A stretch of 64,000 nt of DNA from Microcoleus sp. EPA2 (GTDB lineage: Bacteria > Cyanobacteriota > Cyanobacteriia > Cyanobacteriales > Microcoleaceae). Positions 27,045 through 36,288 of the stretch are shown here, in pieces (the first letter of the stretch is position 1; each line of letters starts with the position of its first letter). The stretch lies in contig JAHRFD010000017.1 in NCBI GenBank assembly GCA_020882975.1, positions 1 to 64,000 of the forward strand, read 5' to 3'. The position numbers and the translations under genes are program-made. The notes under the pieces were generated by a model, which had not been told where the DNA came from, did not search any database, and worked only from the letters and a program-made list of their open reading frames with translations.

Positions 27045-29669
27045 CTAGGTAGTGAAGAAAACATCAGCGGTTAGATAGCTAGCATCAATGTCAAAGACGA
27101 TCGCCAAGTAATCAGAATTAACCTTAATCGCTACAGAAGCCGTTGGCATCCCACCATCTATCTGTAATAGCACAGGCTCAAAAGATAATTGATTGTAGGC
27201 AATGTCTCCACTCAAACCAATTGCATCACCCTGAGAAAAATCTATAATTACATCAGCACGCTCGATGGATGCGATCGCCTGATTTTCCGCAAATATAAAC
27301 GCATCCTTGCCAATACCACCAATGAGTATATCTTGACCAAAATCCCCAATTAATACGTCATCATCAGCACCGCCATTGAGAATATCATCTCCCTTGCCAC
27401 CCTGCAAAACATCATTACCATCTCCTCCAATTAAGGTGTCATTATCATTGTTACCACTGAGAAAATCTTTGCCAAAACCGCCATCGAGAAAATCAGAACC
27501 TTTCCCGCCCAGCAAAATATCATTGCCGCCAACTCCGGCTAGGGTATCTGCTCCTTGATTACCATTAATCAAATCGTCATTTTCTGTAGCTGTGAGCAAG
27601 TCATTACCCGATAAAGCACTAATTCCTGTCTTAGCTGCTACTTCTGGAATCACAGTATCAGATCCGTCTGTTAGGAGGCAAAACCCTTCTCCCCGTAGAT
27701 TTTCAGGGATTCCTGTTGCTTCACCACTATCGGTGGTATTGGGGAGAGAGGTTTGGATGGAAACTATGGGTGCTGGTATGGGAGTCGTTACAGGTGTTGG
27801 GGTTGGTACGGGTGTTGGTATGGGTGTTGGTGCGATCGCAGGAATCGGAGTCGTTACAGGTGTTGGGGTTGGTACGGGTGTTGGTATGGGTGTTGGTGCG
27901 ATCGCAGGAATCGGAGTCGTTACAGGTGTTGGGGTTGGTACGGGTGTTGGTGCTAGTGCTGGTGTTGGCGTGGATGTGGCAATTATCTTCTCGATCTGAC
28001 TCCGATCGACGAAATTTAATGGCAGAGTAATTTCAGTGGGCGTGGTTGAGAGGGTAAGAGGTAGTGTAGGAATTGATACCGGAGTTGTTACCGGAGTTGG
28101 CGTTGTCGCCGGAGTTGGCGTTGTCGCCGGAGTTGGCGTTGTCGCCGGAGTGGGAGTTGTCGCCGGAGTTGGCGTTGTTACCGGAGTCGGCGTTGTCGCC
28201 GGAGTTGGCGTTGTCGCCGGAGTTGGCGTTGTCGCCGGAGTTGGCGTTGTCGCCGGAGTGGGAGTTGTCGCCGGAGTGGGAGTTGTCGCCGGAGTGGGAG
28301 TTGTCGCCGGAGTGGGAGTTGTCGCCGGAGTTGGCGTTGTCGCCGGAGTTGGCGTTGTCGCCGGAGTGGGAGTTGTCGCCGGAGTTGGCGTTGTTACCGG
28401 AGTTGGCGTTGTCGCCGGAGTGGGAGTTGTCGCCGGAGTTGGCGTTGTTACCGGAGTTGGCGTTGTTACCGGAGTTGGCGTTGTTACCGGAGTGGGAGTT
28501 GTCGCCGGAGTTGGCGTTGTCGCCGGAGTCGGCGTTGTCGCTGGAGTCGGCGTTGTCGGAGTCGGCGTTGTCGGAGTCGGCGTTGTCGGAGTCGGCGTTG
28601 TCGGAGTCGGCGTTGTCGGAGTGGGCGTTGTCGGAGTTGGAGTACCCTCATTGATGAGCACTGTCAAGCTTTTGCTCAATTCATTCGCCACAACCAGATC
28701 GAGTTTACCATCACCATTGAAGTCAGCAGCCGCAAGTGAGGAGGGACGAGATCCTACTGGAATTTCTGGCTGTTTGGTAAACTTACCAGCATCAGAGTTT
28801 AGCAGCACTGAGATGTTATTGCTACCTTGGTTGGCGATCGCCAAATCAGCCAAACCATCGTTATTAAAGTCACCACTGGCGATCGAACTTGGAGAATTAC
28901 CAACAGTAATATCTGGCTGTTTGGTGAAACTGCTACCCTGAGAATTCAACAAAACTGAAATGCTGTTGCTGGCTGTATTTGCGATCGCCAGATCGGGAAA
29001 ACCATCGTTATTAAAGTCACCAGTGGCGATCGCCCTTGGTGAATTCCCAACAACTATATCTGGCAACTTTGTCAAGTTACCACCACCAGCATTCAGCAAC
29101 AAAGTCACATTATTGCTACCTTCGTTGGCGATCGCCAAATCGATTTTACCATCAACATTAAAGTCAATCGCCGTCATCGCCACAGGATTAGTACCAACAG
29201 GAATGGCTGGCTGCAAAATAAAGCTAAAACCACGGTTTAGCATCAAAACTGCCACATTCTGCTTCCCATTGACGACAGCAAAATCTAGTTTACTATCCCC
29301 ATCAAAATCCGCCGCGATCGCCGCGTCAGGAAAAGGCAGATTACCAAAGCTAAAGGTTGGAAAATTAATGAATCCTAATTTGCTATTTAATAGTAATGAT
29401 ATGCTACTATCTCCGCTATTTGCTACCAAGAGTTCTGGTCTATTATCTCCATTAATAAAATCGGCTGCTAAAACGATGGTGGGGGCGCTTCCCACATTTT
29501 TGTTCAGTTTAAAATCAAAGTTTCCAGAGCCAGCATTAGCGAACAAAGAGATGCTATTGCTGCCTAAATTTGGTACAACTAAGTCGGGTTTGCCATCTCG
29601 ATCGAAGTCTGTCACCGTCAGTGAGACTGGGTTCGTATTTACCGATACATCTTTACGGGAGAAGTTCAA
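27045..29669 (-). CDS. FG-GAP/VCBS repeat protein with Pro-Thr stalk and RTX calcium-binding repeats
   Basis: 874 aa. Residues 1-340: about seven FG-GAP/VCBS repeats of some 47 aa (core DFNNDGFPDLAIAN, a beta-propeller). Residues about 340-630: low-complexity (A/V)TTPTP hexapeptide repeats, over 25 copies, then PTPIPTPVP blocks. Residues about 690-790: nonapeptide RTX repeats (GGxGxDxLx) binding calcium. C-terminus: FIFAEN...ADVIIDFSQGD, typical of RTX peptidase C-like tails. Start TTG 29669 (in-frame stop TAG just upstream; GAGGGG before it); no N-terminal signal, as expected for type I secretion. No transporter genes are in the window. Likely a secreted or surface adhesin. Confidence 0.85.
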   Translation of the reverse strand: MNFSRKDVSVNTNPVSLTVTDFDRDGKPDLVVPNLGSNSISLFANAGSGNFDFKLNKNVGSAPTIVLAADFINGDNRPELLVANSGDSSISLLLNSKLGFINFPTFSFGNLPFPDAAIAADFDGDSKLDFAVVNGKQNVAVLMLNRGFSFILQPAIPVGTNPVAMTAIDFNVDGKIDLAIANEGSNNVTLLLNAGGGNLTKLPDIVVGNSPRAIATGDFNNDGFPDLAIANTASNSISVLLNSQGSSFTKQPDITVGNSPSSIASGDFNNDGLADLAIANQGSNNISVLLNSDAGKFTKQPEIPVGSRPSSLAAADFNGDGKLDLVVANELSKSLTVLINEGTPTPTTPTPTTPTPTTPTPTTPTPTTPTPTTPTPATTPTPATTPTPATTPTPVTTPTPVTTPTPVTTPTPATTPTPATTPTPVTTPTPATTPTPATTPTPATTPTPATTPTPATTPTPATTPTPATTPTPATTPTPATTPTPATTPTPATTPTPVTTPTPATTPTPATTPTPATTPTPATTPTPVTTPVSIPTLPLTLSTTPTEITLPLNFVDRSQIEKIIATSTPTPALAPTPVPTPTPVTTPIPAIAPTPIPTPVPTPTPVTTPIPAIAPTPIPTPVPTPTPVTTPIPAPIVSIQTSLPNTTDSGEATGIPENLRGEGFCLLTDGSDTVIPEVAAKTGISALSGNDLLTATENDDLINGNQGADTLAGVGGNDILLGGKGSDFLDGGFGKDFLSGNNDNDTLIGGDGNDVLQGGKGDDILNGGADDDVLIGDFGQDILIGGIGKDAFIFAENQAIASIERADVIIDFSQGDAIGLSGDIAYNQLSFEPVLLQIDGGMPTASVAIKVNSDYLAIVFDIDASYLTADVFFTT
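27772..28650 (-). repeat. Tandem 18-bp and longer repeats inside the RTX gene
   Basis: 28070-28560 is a run of near-identical 18-bp units (plus strand GCCGGAGTTGGCGTTGTC and variants GCCGGAGTGGGAGTTGTC), then 15-bp units GGAGTCGGCGTTGTC at 28550-28640, and three copies of a longer unit of about 60-66 bp at 27780-27955. The variants are shuffled along the array, a sign of unequal exchange or slippage. Confidence 0.9.
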
Positions 29670-29827
29670 AGTGCTACCCCTCTAATTTTTATTAGTGTAT
29701 AAAATTTTATGACTATTTTACAGGATTTTTGCGGTAAGTCAATCGATTTGGGACTTCCCCCGTCAGTCAGGCTGGGAGATGCTGTGTTAGGATGAAATTG
29801 GCGATCGACTAAAAGGAATTTAATCTT

Positions 29828-30238
29828 ATGACTATAGCTAAGGAACAGATTACTGATAGCATCAGCAATAGTGGTTTATCAAATTTCCGCATCACCGTTG
29901 AACGTCTGATCGAACTTTTAGACTTAGAAGAAGAGGATGAGTACGGAATTTTGAGACCGACTGAGTATGCTTTCAGGACAGCGATGAAATTGGTAGTTGA
30001 GGCCTATGATAGCATGGGCAACAGTTTTCCTAAATGCTCTACTGGTACTGATGACCAAGGTAGTATTAGACTTGCTTGGGAAAATATAAAAGCTGATTGT
30101 AGAGTTAGGTTATTTTGCCCATCTAATGCCGAGGAAAAAGCTTACATTTATCATCAAAAGAATCAGGAATATAAATCCGAAGATCTCATTTGCGCGTCAA
30201 CGTTAGTTCATTGGCTACAGTGGTTTAACAAGGTATAA
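29828..30238 (+). CDS. Unknown 136-aa protein
   Basis: Soluble and acidic. N-terminal SNFRITVERLIELLDLEEEDEYG, central PTEYAFRTAMKLVVEAYD, then a beta-rich part (GSIRLAWENIKADCRVRLFCP) ending STLVHWLQWFNKV. AAGGAA lies 11 nt before ATG 29828. I do not recognise the family. It is followed 120 bp later by another small unknown gene on the same strand; together they may be a two-gene unit. Confidence 0.6.
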   Translation: MTIAKEQITDSISNSGLSNFRITVERLIELLDLEEEDEYGILRPTEYAFRTAMKLVVEAYDSMGNSFPKCSTGTDDQGSIRLAWENIKADCRVRLFCPSNAEEKAYIYHQKNQEYKSEDLICASTLVHWLQWFNKV

Positions 30239-30358
30239 CTGATAAATTTTATAGGAGTCACTCCGATGTAGTCCTAAAGAAGTGCTATAATTTTGATTAT
30301 TCGTGGATAAAATTCATCCTATTTATTCTGCGAATGACATCTTTATGAATAAATATTT

Positions 30359-30745
30359 ATGACTACAAACTATGAATTCGAGCCTTTACCTGAAAGTGCT
30401 ATTGTCTATAGAGCTTTACTTCGCAGACAATGGATTGACGAAGCAAATAATTTAGTTGTATCTTCCGCTTATTTACTTCGCCCCAATGAACCGGGTTTAT
30501 CGGTAACAATTGCCAGTGTTTGTTCACCGGAACAATGTGCGGCAAAATTCCAAAATTGTTACGGAGTTGCTAGTATCCAAGTAGGACAAATTCGTGAATT
30601 AGGTTTAGACGCAATACCTGACTCTGACTCCCATGCTCAGATAGTCGGTTTACCTTAGGTGAAAGATGATCGAGATAGGGCTGAAAGATTGGCTGATTTG
30701 TTAGCAGAGCGATCGAGAATTGTATGGACACTTTCGCAAACATAG
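30359..30745 (+). pseudogene. Small unknown gene with an in-frame TAG
   Basis: The frame from ATG 30359 meets TAG at 30656-30658 after 99 codons, but stays open in the same frame for 28 more codons to TAG 30743-30745. The continuation (DDRDRAERLADLLAERSRIV) looks like real coding sequence: charged helix, no rare bias. Either the gene has a nonsense mutation, or it ends early and the tail is a relic. The N-terminal part (FEPLPESAIVYRALLRRQW) is a family I cannot name. Confidence 0.55.
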
Positions 30746-30802
30746 CTGAGCAAGTTTTGAGGTTAAATCCGGGTTAAAACCCCCTGATAATACTCGGCGG
30801 TT

Positions 30803-31765
30803 TCAACCATCGAGTATTGCTTGGGCGATCGCCTCCACCACGGGCACGCAAACCGAATTCCCAATTTGCTTGTAACTTTCTCCCGCACTCGGATAACTCT
30901 TAAAATCTTCAGGAAAACCCATCAAACGATAACATTCCTTCAGCGTCAACTTTCTCACCATATCTCGATCGGGAAAATAGACAAAAAACCTGCCCGATGT
31001 TTCTTGGGAAGGAATTGTCGGATGCACGCCATCTACCGAATAAATACGATTAGGCTGTCGGTGAACCCTCGATAAATGTTCTGTATTTGGCCTCACGCCA
31101 GTTTTCCAAGTACCTTTATTTCTGTAACCTACAAATAAAAGTCCTGAATCTTGCTTTCTGGGATATTCAATTAAAGTATACTCCGATTTATCCAATATTT
31201 CAAAATCTCCTGTCTCATCTAGAAATTCCCTGAGTTTGGGAGGAAACTGGGTTTTAATTCGAGAAAAATTGAATTCTTTACCCTTAGTCGCCATAATGAA
31301 TATTCTTTCGCGATGCTGAGCAATGCCAAAGTCTTTAGCATTCAGAATTTGATAATTTACGCTGTACCCCAACTCTCTCAGACTGGCAATAATTACTTTT
31401 AGGGTATTTCCCTTGTCGTGATGGATTAAATGCTTGACATTTTCCAGAACAACTACTTGAGGTTGTTTTACTTTAATAATTTTACAAATCTCGAAAAATA
31501 GCGTACCTCTAGTATCTTCAAAACCCAGCTTTTTGCCGCAGATGCTAAAAGGTTGACAGGGAAACCCCGCGACTAAAACATCAAAATCTGCTAAATCGGT
31601 AGGATTGATGTTACTAATATCCGCAAAAGGTACTTCCCCAAAATTTTCTGCGTACACTTCCCGGCATTTATTGTTAATTTCGCAGGAAAAAACACATTCA
31701 AACCCAGCCTTTTCAAAACCTTGTCGAAAACCTCCTATCCCCGAAAATAAATCTATAAATTTCAT
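30803..31765 (-). CDS. DNA (cytosine-5) methyltransferase, solitary
   Basis: 320 aa with all m5C motifs: I FIDLFSGIGGFRQGFEKAGF, IV GFPCQPFS with catalytic Cys70, VI VLENVKHL, VIII AQHRERIFIMA, IX/X about 280-315 ending YKQIGNSVCVPVVEAIA. The variable target-recognition region (about 170-265) is short, so specificity cannot be read. No restriction nuclease is next to it: an orphan methylase or a remnant system. One HIP1 site is near its 3' end. The preceding plus-strand gene converges on it, 57 bp away. Confidence 0.93.
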   Translation of the reverse strand: MKFIDLFSGIGGFRQGFEKAGFECVFSCEINNKCREVYAENFGEVPFADISNINPTDLADFDVLVAGFPCQPFSICGKKLGFEDTRGTLFFEICKIIKVKQPQVVVLENVKHLIHHDKGNTLKVIIASLRELGYSVNYQILNAKDFGIAQHRERIFIMATKGKEFNFSRIKTQFPPKLREFLDETGDFEILDKSEYTLIEYPRKQDSGLLFVGYRNKGTWKTGVRPNTEHLSRVHRQPNRIYSVDGVHPTIPSQETSGRFFVYFPDRDMVRKLTLKECYRLMGFPEDFKSYPSAGESYKQIGNSVCVPVVEAIAQAILDG

Positions 31766-31811
31766 CTATAATTTAATACGAAATCTTAATCAACCCCATA
31801 ATAACACATTT

Positions 31812-31866
31812 TGTTTCTCTCTCTTCTTCCACTCTGCGTTCTCTGCGCTCTCTGCGGTTCATCATA
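31812..31866 (-). repeat. Degenerate family B core
   Basis: Read on the minus strand: AACCGCAGAGAGCGCAGAGA followed by ACGCAGAGTGGAAGAAGAGAG (its first 20 bases), the same layout as the AACCGCGAAGGCGC core of family B but diverged and without recognisable termini. Confidence 0.5.
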
Positions 31867-32007
31867 CTAATTAGAACCAAAACCCAGCGCCGGATAGGCC
31901 AAACCGTAAGTCCCTACAGATATCGCGTAGAAAGCCGATCGCCCAAAAACTCCCAAACTTGTCCCGCAGCCGACTAAACTAGAAATAGCAAAACAAAATA
32001 CAGCCAT
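31867..32007 (-). CDS. Candidate 46-aa small hydrophobic protein
   Basis: ATG at 32007, TAG 31867-31869. The product is hydrophobic and Gly-rich: AVFCFAISSLVGCGTSLGVF then AFYAISVGTYGLAYPALGFG, with a possible transmembrane helix. AAGGAAG lies about 8 nt before the ATG, a good ribosome site for this genome. Against it: the start is only 22 bp from the divergent DUF4346 start, leaving no room for two separate promoters between them. No family recognised. Confidence 0.4.
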   Translation of the reverse strand: MAVFCFAISSLVGCGTSLGVFGRSAFYAISVGTYGLAYPALGFGSN

Positions 32008-32029
32008 TATCTACTTCCTTTCACCAACC

Positions 32030-32413
32030 ATGAGTCAAACCTTGGAAAACCTCACCGCCATCGATGACAACCTATCCAAACGCCACATCGACCTCGATCC
32101 AGGCGGCTACTTCATCATCTACCTCGATCGCACAACCAGCCTAATTTGTGCCAAACATTTCACCAACATCATCGACGACAGAGGCCTCGCCGTCGATCCC
32201 GAAACCGGTAAACCCATCCCCGCCCGCGGCAAAGTAGAACGCACTCAGTCTACACTTTTTACCGGCAGAACCGCCAAAGAACTTTGCGTCAAAATCCTCG
32301 AAGAAACCCGCCCCAATCCAGTGACAATGTTAGATCACGCGGCTTATTTGGGACGGGAATTTGTACGGGCAGAAATGGCCCTATTGAGCGATCGAGAATA
32401 CGTTCAAGATTAG
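32030..32413 (+). CDS. DUF4346 protein
   Basis: 127 aa. The segment RHIDLDPGGYFIIYLDR, then LICAKHFTNIIDDRGLAVDP and ETGKPIPARG, matches the cyanobacterial DUF4346 family, which also occurs as a domain next to a pterin-binding-like domain. The C-terminal part (TMLDHAAYLGREFVRAEMAL) is helical. Function unknown. ATG 32030. Confidence 0.75.
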   Translation: MSQTLENLTAIDDNLSKRHIDLDPGGYFIIYLDRTTSLICAKHFTNIIDDRGLAVDPETGKPIPARGKVERTQSTLFTGRTAKELCVKILEETRPNPVTMLDHAAYLGREFVRAEMALLSDREYVQD

Positions 32414-32472
32414 TGCGACAGTGCCATAATTTATTCACAAAATCGCAACTCATCAGATCTAGCAGTATCCGA

Positions 32473-33195
32473 TCATGAAAAACCTTGATACCAGAAATAA
32501 GTCACCATCGGAATCACTGTCGCCAACACCAACAGCACCACCACAACAACTGTGGCATTACCTTGGTCTGTTTCTTCAGCTTTCTTAAAGGTTCCTTCAA
32601 CTTGAATGTTGTCCACAACTTCAGGAGCCCCCGGATCGGGTTCACCCGACAAAACAGTAGCAATGCGCGAACTGGCCTCCGTCAACGCCTCATTGTATTT
32701 GTTACCCTCCCGCAGCGGCACTTGCACGGTTTCCCCAGCCACACTCTGGGCAATTTCATCGGTTAGCAGAGATTTCACCCCTTCCCCCGTGCGAATTGCC
32801 GCACTGTTGGTAACAGTGTCGAGAACGAGTAAAATTTGATTAGTCTGGTCTTCTGTGGCGGGAAACCACTGTTCAAACAGTTGGTTGGTGAAAGTATCCG
32901 TAGTTTCGCCGTAGTCTAAGCGGTGGATGGTGACAAACCGGACTTGTTTCCCTGTTTGTTGTTCCAAGTTGTCGAGCACGTTGCTAATCGTGGTTTCGCT
33001 GTTGCGGCTGAGTACATCGCCTTTGTCGAATACCCAAGTACGATCGCCAGCCGACAACATCGGCATTTCGTAGACACCAGTCGCCAAGGCCGGCAAGACA
33101 GCCATCTGGGATAGGATCAGGGCGATCGCGATCGCCCCCGCCAAAGGTTGGAAATGTTTTTTCCAACTCAAGAATTTCTGGAAAATTCCGATCAT
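32473..33195 (-). CDS. psb32: Psb32, TPM-domain photosystem II repair protein
   Basis: 240 aa. N-terminal signal or anchor helix (LAGAIAIALILSQMAVLPALA), TPM domain about 48-190 (TWVFDKGDVLSR, TGKQVRFVTIHRLDYGE, NQILLVLDTVTNSAAIRTGEGVKSLL), and a C-terminal transmembrane helix (TVVVVVLLVLATVIPMVTYFWY). This is the plan of Psb32/TLP18.3-type lumenal proteins that protect and help repair photosystem II under strong light. Convergent with DUF4346. Confidence 0.88.
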   Translation of the reverse strand: MIGIFQKFLSWKKHFQPLAGAIAIALILSQMAVLPALATGVYEMPMLSAGDRTWVFDKGDVLSRNSETTISNVLDNLEQQTGKQVRFVTIHRLDYGETTDTFTNQLFEQWFPATEDQTNQILLVLDTVTNSAAIRTGEGVKSLLTDEIAQSVAGETVQVPLREGNKYNEALTEASSRIATVLSGEPDPGAPEVVDNIQVEGTFKKAEETDQGNATVVVVVLLVLATVIPMVTYFWYQGFS

Positions 33196-33327
33196 GAGGT
33201 TCAGGGTAAAAGTGCCTTTTTTCCAAAAATACTATACAAACCCCCTGAAAAGTCATTTTAGCGATGGCAATATTGAGAATTAGCTCAGCAATTAAACGCC
33301 CTATCCGATTGTTTTAGGATCGTCACT

Positions 33328-33558
33328 ATGGAACCAGCAGACACTTATAAAGGTTGGATTATTCAGTCCCAGAAAGTATTCTACGTCGAGGTTTGGGATA
33401 GCCGCGGCAATCGGCACGTCGCTGTCCAAAATGCCAAAACTGAGGAGGAAGCTTTGGAATTAGCCAAAAAGTGGATTGACAAATATGAGTCAAAACCCGG
33501 CAGGATGATGATGGATGAACCCTATCCCTTCGGAGAGGCGATCGATATGCCATTTTAG
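33328..33558 (+). CDS. Unknown 76-aa protein
   Basis: Small soluble protein: YKGWIIQSQKVFYVEVWD (beta), NAKTEEEALELAKKWIDKYE (helix), acidic Pro-rich tail ending AIDMPF. Single alpha/beta domain common among cyanobacterial hypothetical proteins; no function known to me. Convergent with the FMN reductase, 38 bp apart. Confidence 0.6.
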   Translation: MEPADTYKGWIIQSQKVFYVEVWDSRGNRHVAVQNAKTEEEALELAKKWIDKYESKPGRMMMDEPYPFGEAIDMPF

Positions 33559-33596
33559 CTCATAACAATTAATCCCTGACGACAGCCAGCATTTTA

Positions 33597-34142
33597 CTAC
33601 TGAATTCCGCGCAATTTCTGGGTATTTTCTACTAAGCTGCGAGCAAATTGGTCGAACCTTTCATCTAACTTTTCATCCAACAATTTACCCTCTGGACTAA
33701 AGGCTTTCCAAGCTTGTCCGATCGCAATTTGTTCAGGAATCACCCAAGCGTGAACCCATCTCAAAATCACCCGCAAATCATTCAGCGCATTGCTGTTAAC
33801 TTGCCCTCCCAAAACGGCGATCGAACCCACCACTTTTCCCTCTAAATGCTCAAAACTCATTAAATCCAGGGCATTCTTCAATACACCGCTGAGGCTGCCG
33901 TGATACTCCGGCGTTGCCAAAATTAAACCGTCGGCCGCCTTAACCGAATTCTGTATTTTTCCCACATCGGGGAATTGTTGATAATCATTCTCTCCAGTGC
34001 AAAAAGGTAGATTGAGCGATCGCAAATCCCATACTTCCACCTCTGCACCCAGAGCCTGCACCCGCTGTGCTGCTATATTCAGCGCCATTTGGCTGTAAGA
34101 ACCAGCCCGCAAACTCCCGCCAATTCCAACTATTTTTACCAT
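33597..34142 (-). CDS. NADPH-dependent FMN reductase (flavodoxin-like)
   Basis: 181 aa. Motif GIGGSLRAGSYSQMAL binds the FMN phosphate; TPEYHGSLSGVLKNALDL is the family signature; GGQVNSNALNDLRVILR follows. Such proteins (SsuE/ArsH/azoreductase group) reduce flavins or quinones with NAD(P)H. Electron acceptor not assignable from sequence. Confidence 0.88.
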   Translation of the reverse strand: MVKIVGIGGSLRAGSYSQMALNIAAQRVQALGAEVEVWDLRSLNLPFCTGENDYQQFPDVGKIQNSVKAADGLILATPEYHGSLSGVLKNALDLMSFEHLEGKVVGSIAVLGGQVNSNALNDLRVILRWVHAWVIPEQIAIGQAWKAFSPEGKLLDEKLDERFDQFARSLVENTQKLRGIQ

Positions 34143-34345
34143 AATGTAGGTTAAGAACCAAGTAAAACGTACTCATTATGAGTATGATTAATCTAACAAG
34201 CTGGATGCTTGATTGTCAAGAGAAGGTTGCAGAACCAGTGATGGGGACCCCGCCCTCTTGTTAAAATAAATAAACGCAGCAAACGAAGAGTAGTCAATCT
34301 TGGCAGTCTTCAACCTTGGTAGTCTTCAACTTTGGGCAAAGCAAT

Positions 34346-36283
34346 ATGAAAAATTCTTGGAAACACGCATGGCTGGGGCATCTAGCCGCCAAACAAGACA
34401 AGTCGAGGCAGAGTCCTAAAACATCAATTCCTGGACGGCATCTTTGGCGCATCCTGGGCAGTTTGGTGCTTTCTCAAGGAATATTGCTCTCGACACCGGT
34501 GTTTGCCGATACCACGCCAAACACCATGAGTTACAGCAAACTGATCGATAGCATAGACAAAGGACAAGTCAGCAAAATCGAAATAGATGAAATCCAAAGA
34601 ACAGCCAAAGTTAAACTAAAAGACCAAAAACCAACAGATACAGCCAAAGTTGTTACCCTGTTCGACTACAACAACCGGGAACTTTACTCGCAAATCCGCG
34701 CCAAAAAGATCGACTTTGAAGTCAAACAAACCGCAGATAACACTGCCGCCGTCAGTTTAGTCATAAACTTGCTAGTAATTTTCGCAGTGCTGGCAGTGCT
34801 GATGGCAATCCTGCGTAGATCGACCCAATCCCAAGGAAATGCCATGAACTTTGGCAAATCCAGAGCCCGTTTCCAAATGGAAGCTAAAACGGGCGTGATG
34901 TTCGACGACGTAGCAGGGATCGAAGAAGCCAAGGAAGAACTTCAAGAAGTCGTGACATTCCTCAAAAAACCCGAACGATTTAACGCCATTGGTGCCAAAA
35001 TTCCCAGAGGAGTTTTGTTGATCGGGCCTCCCGGAACAGGTAAAACCATGTTGGCAAAAGCCATCGCCGGGGAAGCAGGGGTTCCCTTCTTTTCGATTTC
35101 CGGTTCCGAATTTGTCGAAATGTTCGTGGGTGTCGGCGCTTCCCGCGTCCGCGACTTGTTCCGCAAAGCTAAAGAAAATTCCCCTTGCATCGTCTTCATC
35201 GACGAAATAGATGCCGTAGGCAGGCAACGGGGGGCGGGTATAGGTGGCGGCAACGACGAACGGGAACAAACTCTCAATCAGTTGCTGACAGAAATGGACG
35301 GCTTTGAGGGTAACAGTGGCGTGATTATCATTGCCGCTACCAACCGCCCGGATGTCCTGGATACTGCCTTGTTGCGGCCAGGTAGGTTCGATCGCCAAGT
35401 AACGGTAGATTTACCAAGCTACAAAGGGCGCTTGGGGATTTTGCAAGTTCACGCCCGCAACAAAAAACTTGACCCAGAAGTGACGCTAGAAACGATCGCC
35501 CGTCGTACTCCCGGCTTTTCCGGCGCCGACTTAGCCAATTTGCTCAACGAAGCGGCAATCCTCACAGCCAGACGGCGCAAAGATACGATCGCTAATTTAG
35601 AAATTAACGATGCGATTGACCGGATCACGATCGGTCTGACTCTCAATCCCCTACTCGACAGCAAGAAAAAGTGGATGACAGCATACCACGAAGTCGGACA
35701 CGCCCTAGTAGCGACCATGCTCAAAAATGCTGACCCGGTAGAAAAGGTGACAATCATTCCCCGTTCCGGTGGCATCGAAGGCTTTACTAGCTTTACCCTC
35801 GATGATGAAATGCTCGATAGTGAAGGTTTGAGGAGTCGATCGCTGATGTTAAACCGGATTACAGTAGCTTTGGGGGGACGGGCTGCGGAAGCCGAAATCT
35901 ACGGCGACGACGAAATCGACACCGGTGCCGGTAGCGATATCCGAAAAGTTAGCAATCTCGCCAGAGAGATGGTAACGCTGTATGGAATGTCTGATTTGGG
36001 GCCTGTGGCCTTGGAAAGTCCCAGCAATCAGGTGTTTTTGGGCGGAGAGTGGAGTTCGCGATCGCAGTATTCTGAAGAAATGGCAGACAAAATCGATCGA
36101 CAGATTCGGACGATAGCTTTTCACTGCTACGCAGAAGCCCGCCGAATTATCAGCGAAAACCGTCCTTTGGTAGACAAACTTGTGGAAACACTGTTGGATT
36201 TAGAAACCATCGACGGCGAGGAATTCCGCCAAATTGTGAATAAATACACCCAGTCACCGAAAAAACAATTGGCACCGAGATAA
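34346..36283 (+). CDS. ftsH: FtsH AAA+ zinc metalloprotease
   Basis: 645 aa. N-terminal helix ([17 protein letters not shown]), periplasmic/lumenal domain, second helix ([21 protein letters not shown]), AAA+ domain with Walker A GPPGTGKT and Walker [31 protein letters not shown], pore motif in [11 protein letters not shown], and zinc site HEVGH at 448-452. It degrades membrane proteins, including D1 in photosystem II repair; Psb32 lies 1.2 kb away on the other strand. ATG 34346 is preferred to a TTG ten codons upstream. Which of the cyanobacterial FtsH paralogues this is cannot be fixed; the region SPSNQVFLG suggests the FtsH1/FtsH3 type. Confidence 0.95.
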   Translation: MKNSWKHAWLGHLAAKQDKSRQSPKTSIPGRHLWRILGSLVLSQGILLSTPVFADTTPNTMSYSKLIDSIDKGQVSKIEIDEIQRTAKVKLKDQKPTDTAKVVTLFDYNNRELYSQIRAKKIDFEVKQTADNTAAVSLVINLLVIFAVLAVLMAILRRSTQSQGNAMNFGKSRARFQMEAKTGVMFDDVAGIEEAKEELQEVVTFLKKPERFNAIGAKIPRGVLLIGPPGTGKTMLAKAIAGEAGVPFFSISGSEFVEMFVGVGASRVRDLFRKAKENSPCIVFIDEIDAVGRQRGAGIGGGNDEREQTLNQLLTEMDGFEGNSGVIIIAATNRPDVLDTALLRPGRFDRQVTVDLPSYKGRLGILQVHARNKKLDPEVTLETIARRTPGFSGADLANLLNEAAILTARRRKDTIANLEINDAIDRITIGLTLNPLLDSKKKWMTAYHEVGHALVATMLKNADPVEKVTIIPRSGGIEGFTSFTLDDEMLDSEGLRSRSLMLNRITVALGGRAAEAEIYGDDEIDTGAGSDIRKVSNLAREMVTLYGMSDLGPVALESPSNQVFLGGEWSSRSQYSEEMADKIDRQIRTIAFHCYAEARRIISENRPLVDKLVETLLDLETIDGEEFRQIVNKYTQSPKKQLAPR

Positions 36284-36288
36284 AGAGT

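Noticed and set aside
28036-28941. Plus-strand frame of 301 codons across the RTX gene
   Set aside because: It is the antisense of the 18-bp repeat array; the Val-Gly repeats follow from the Pro-Thr codons on the true strand.
34772-35398. Minus-strand frame of 208 codons within ftsH
   Set aside because: Lies entirely opposite the AAA+ domain, which is unmistakable; no features of its own.
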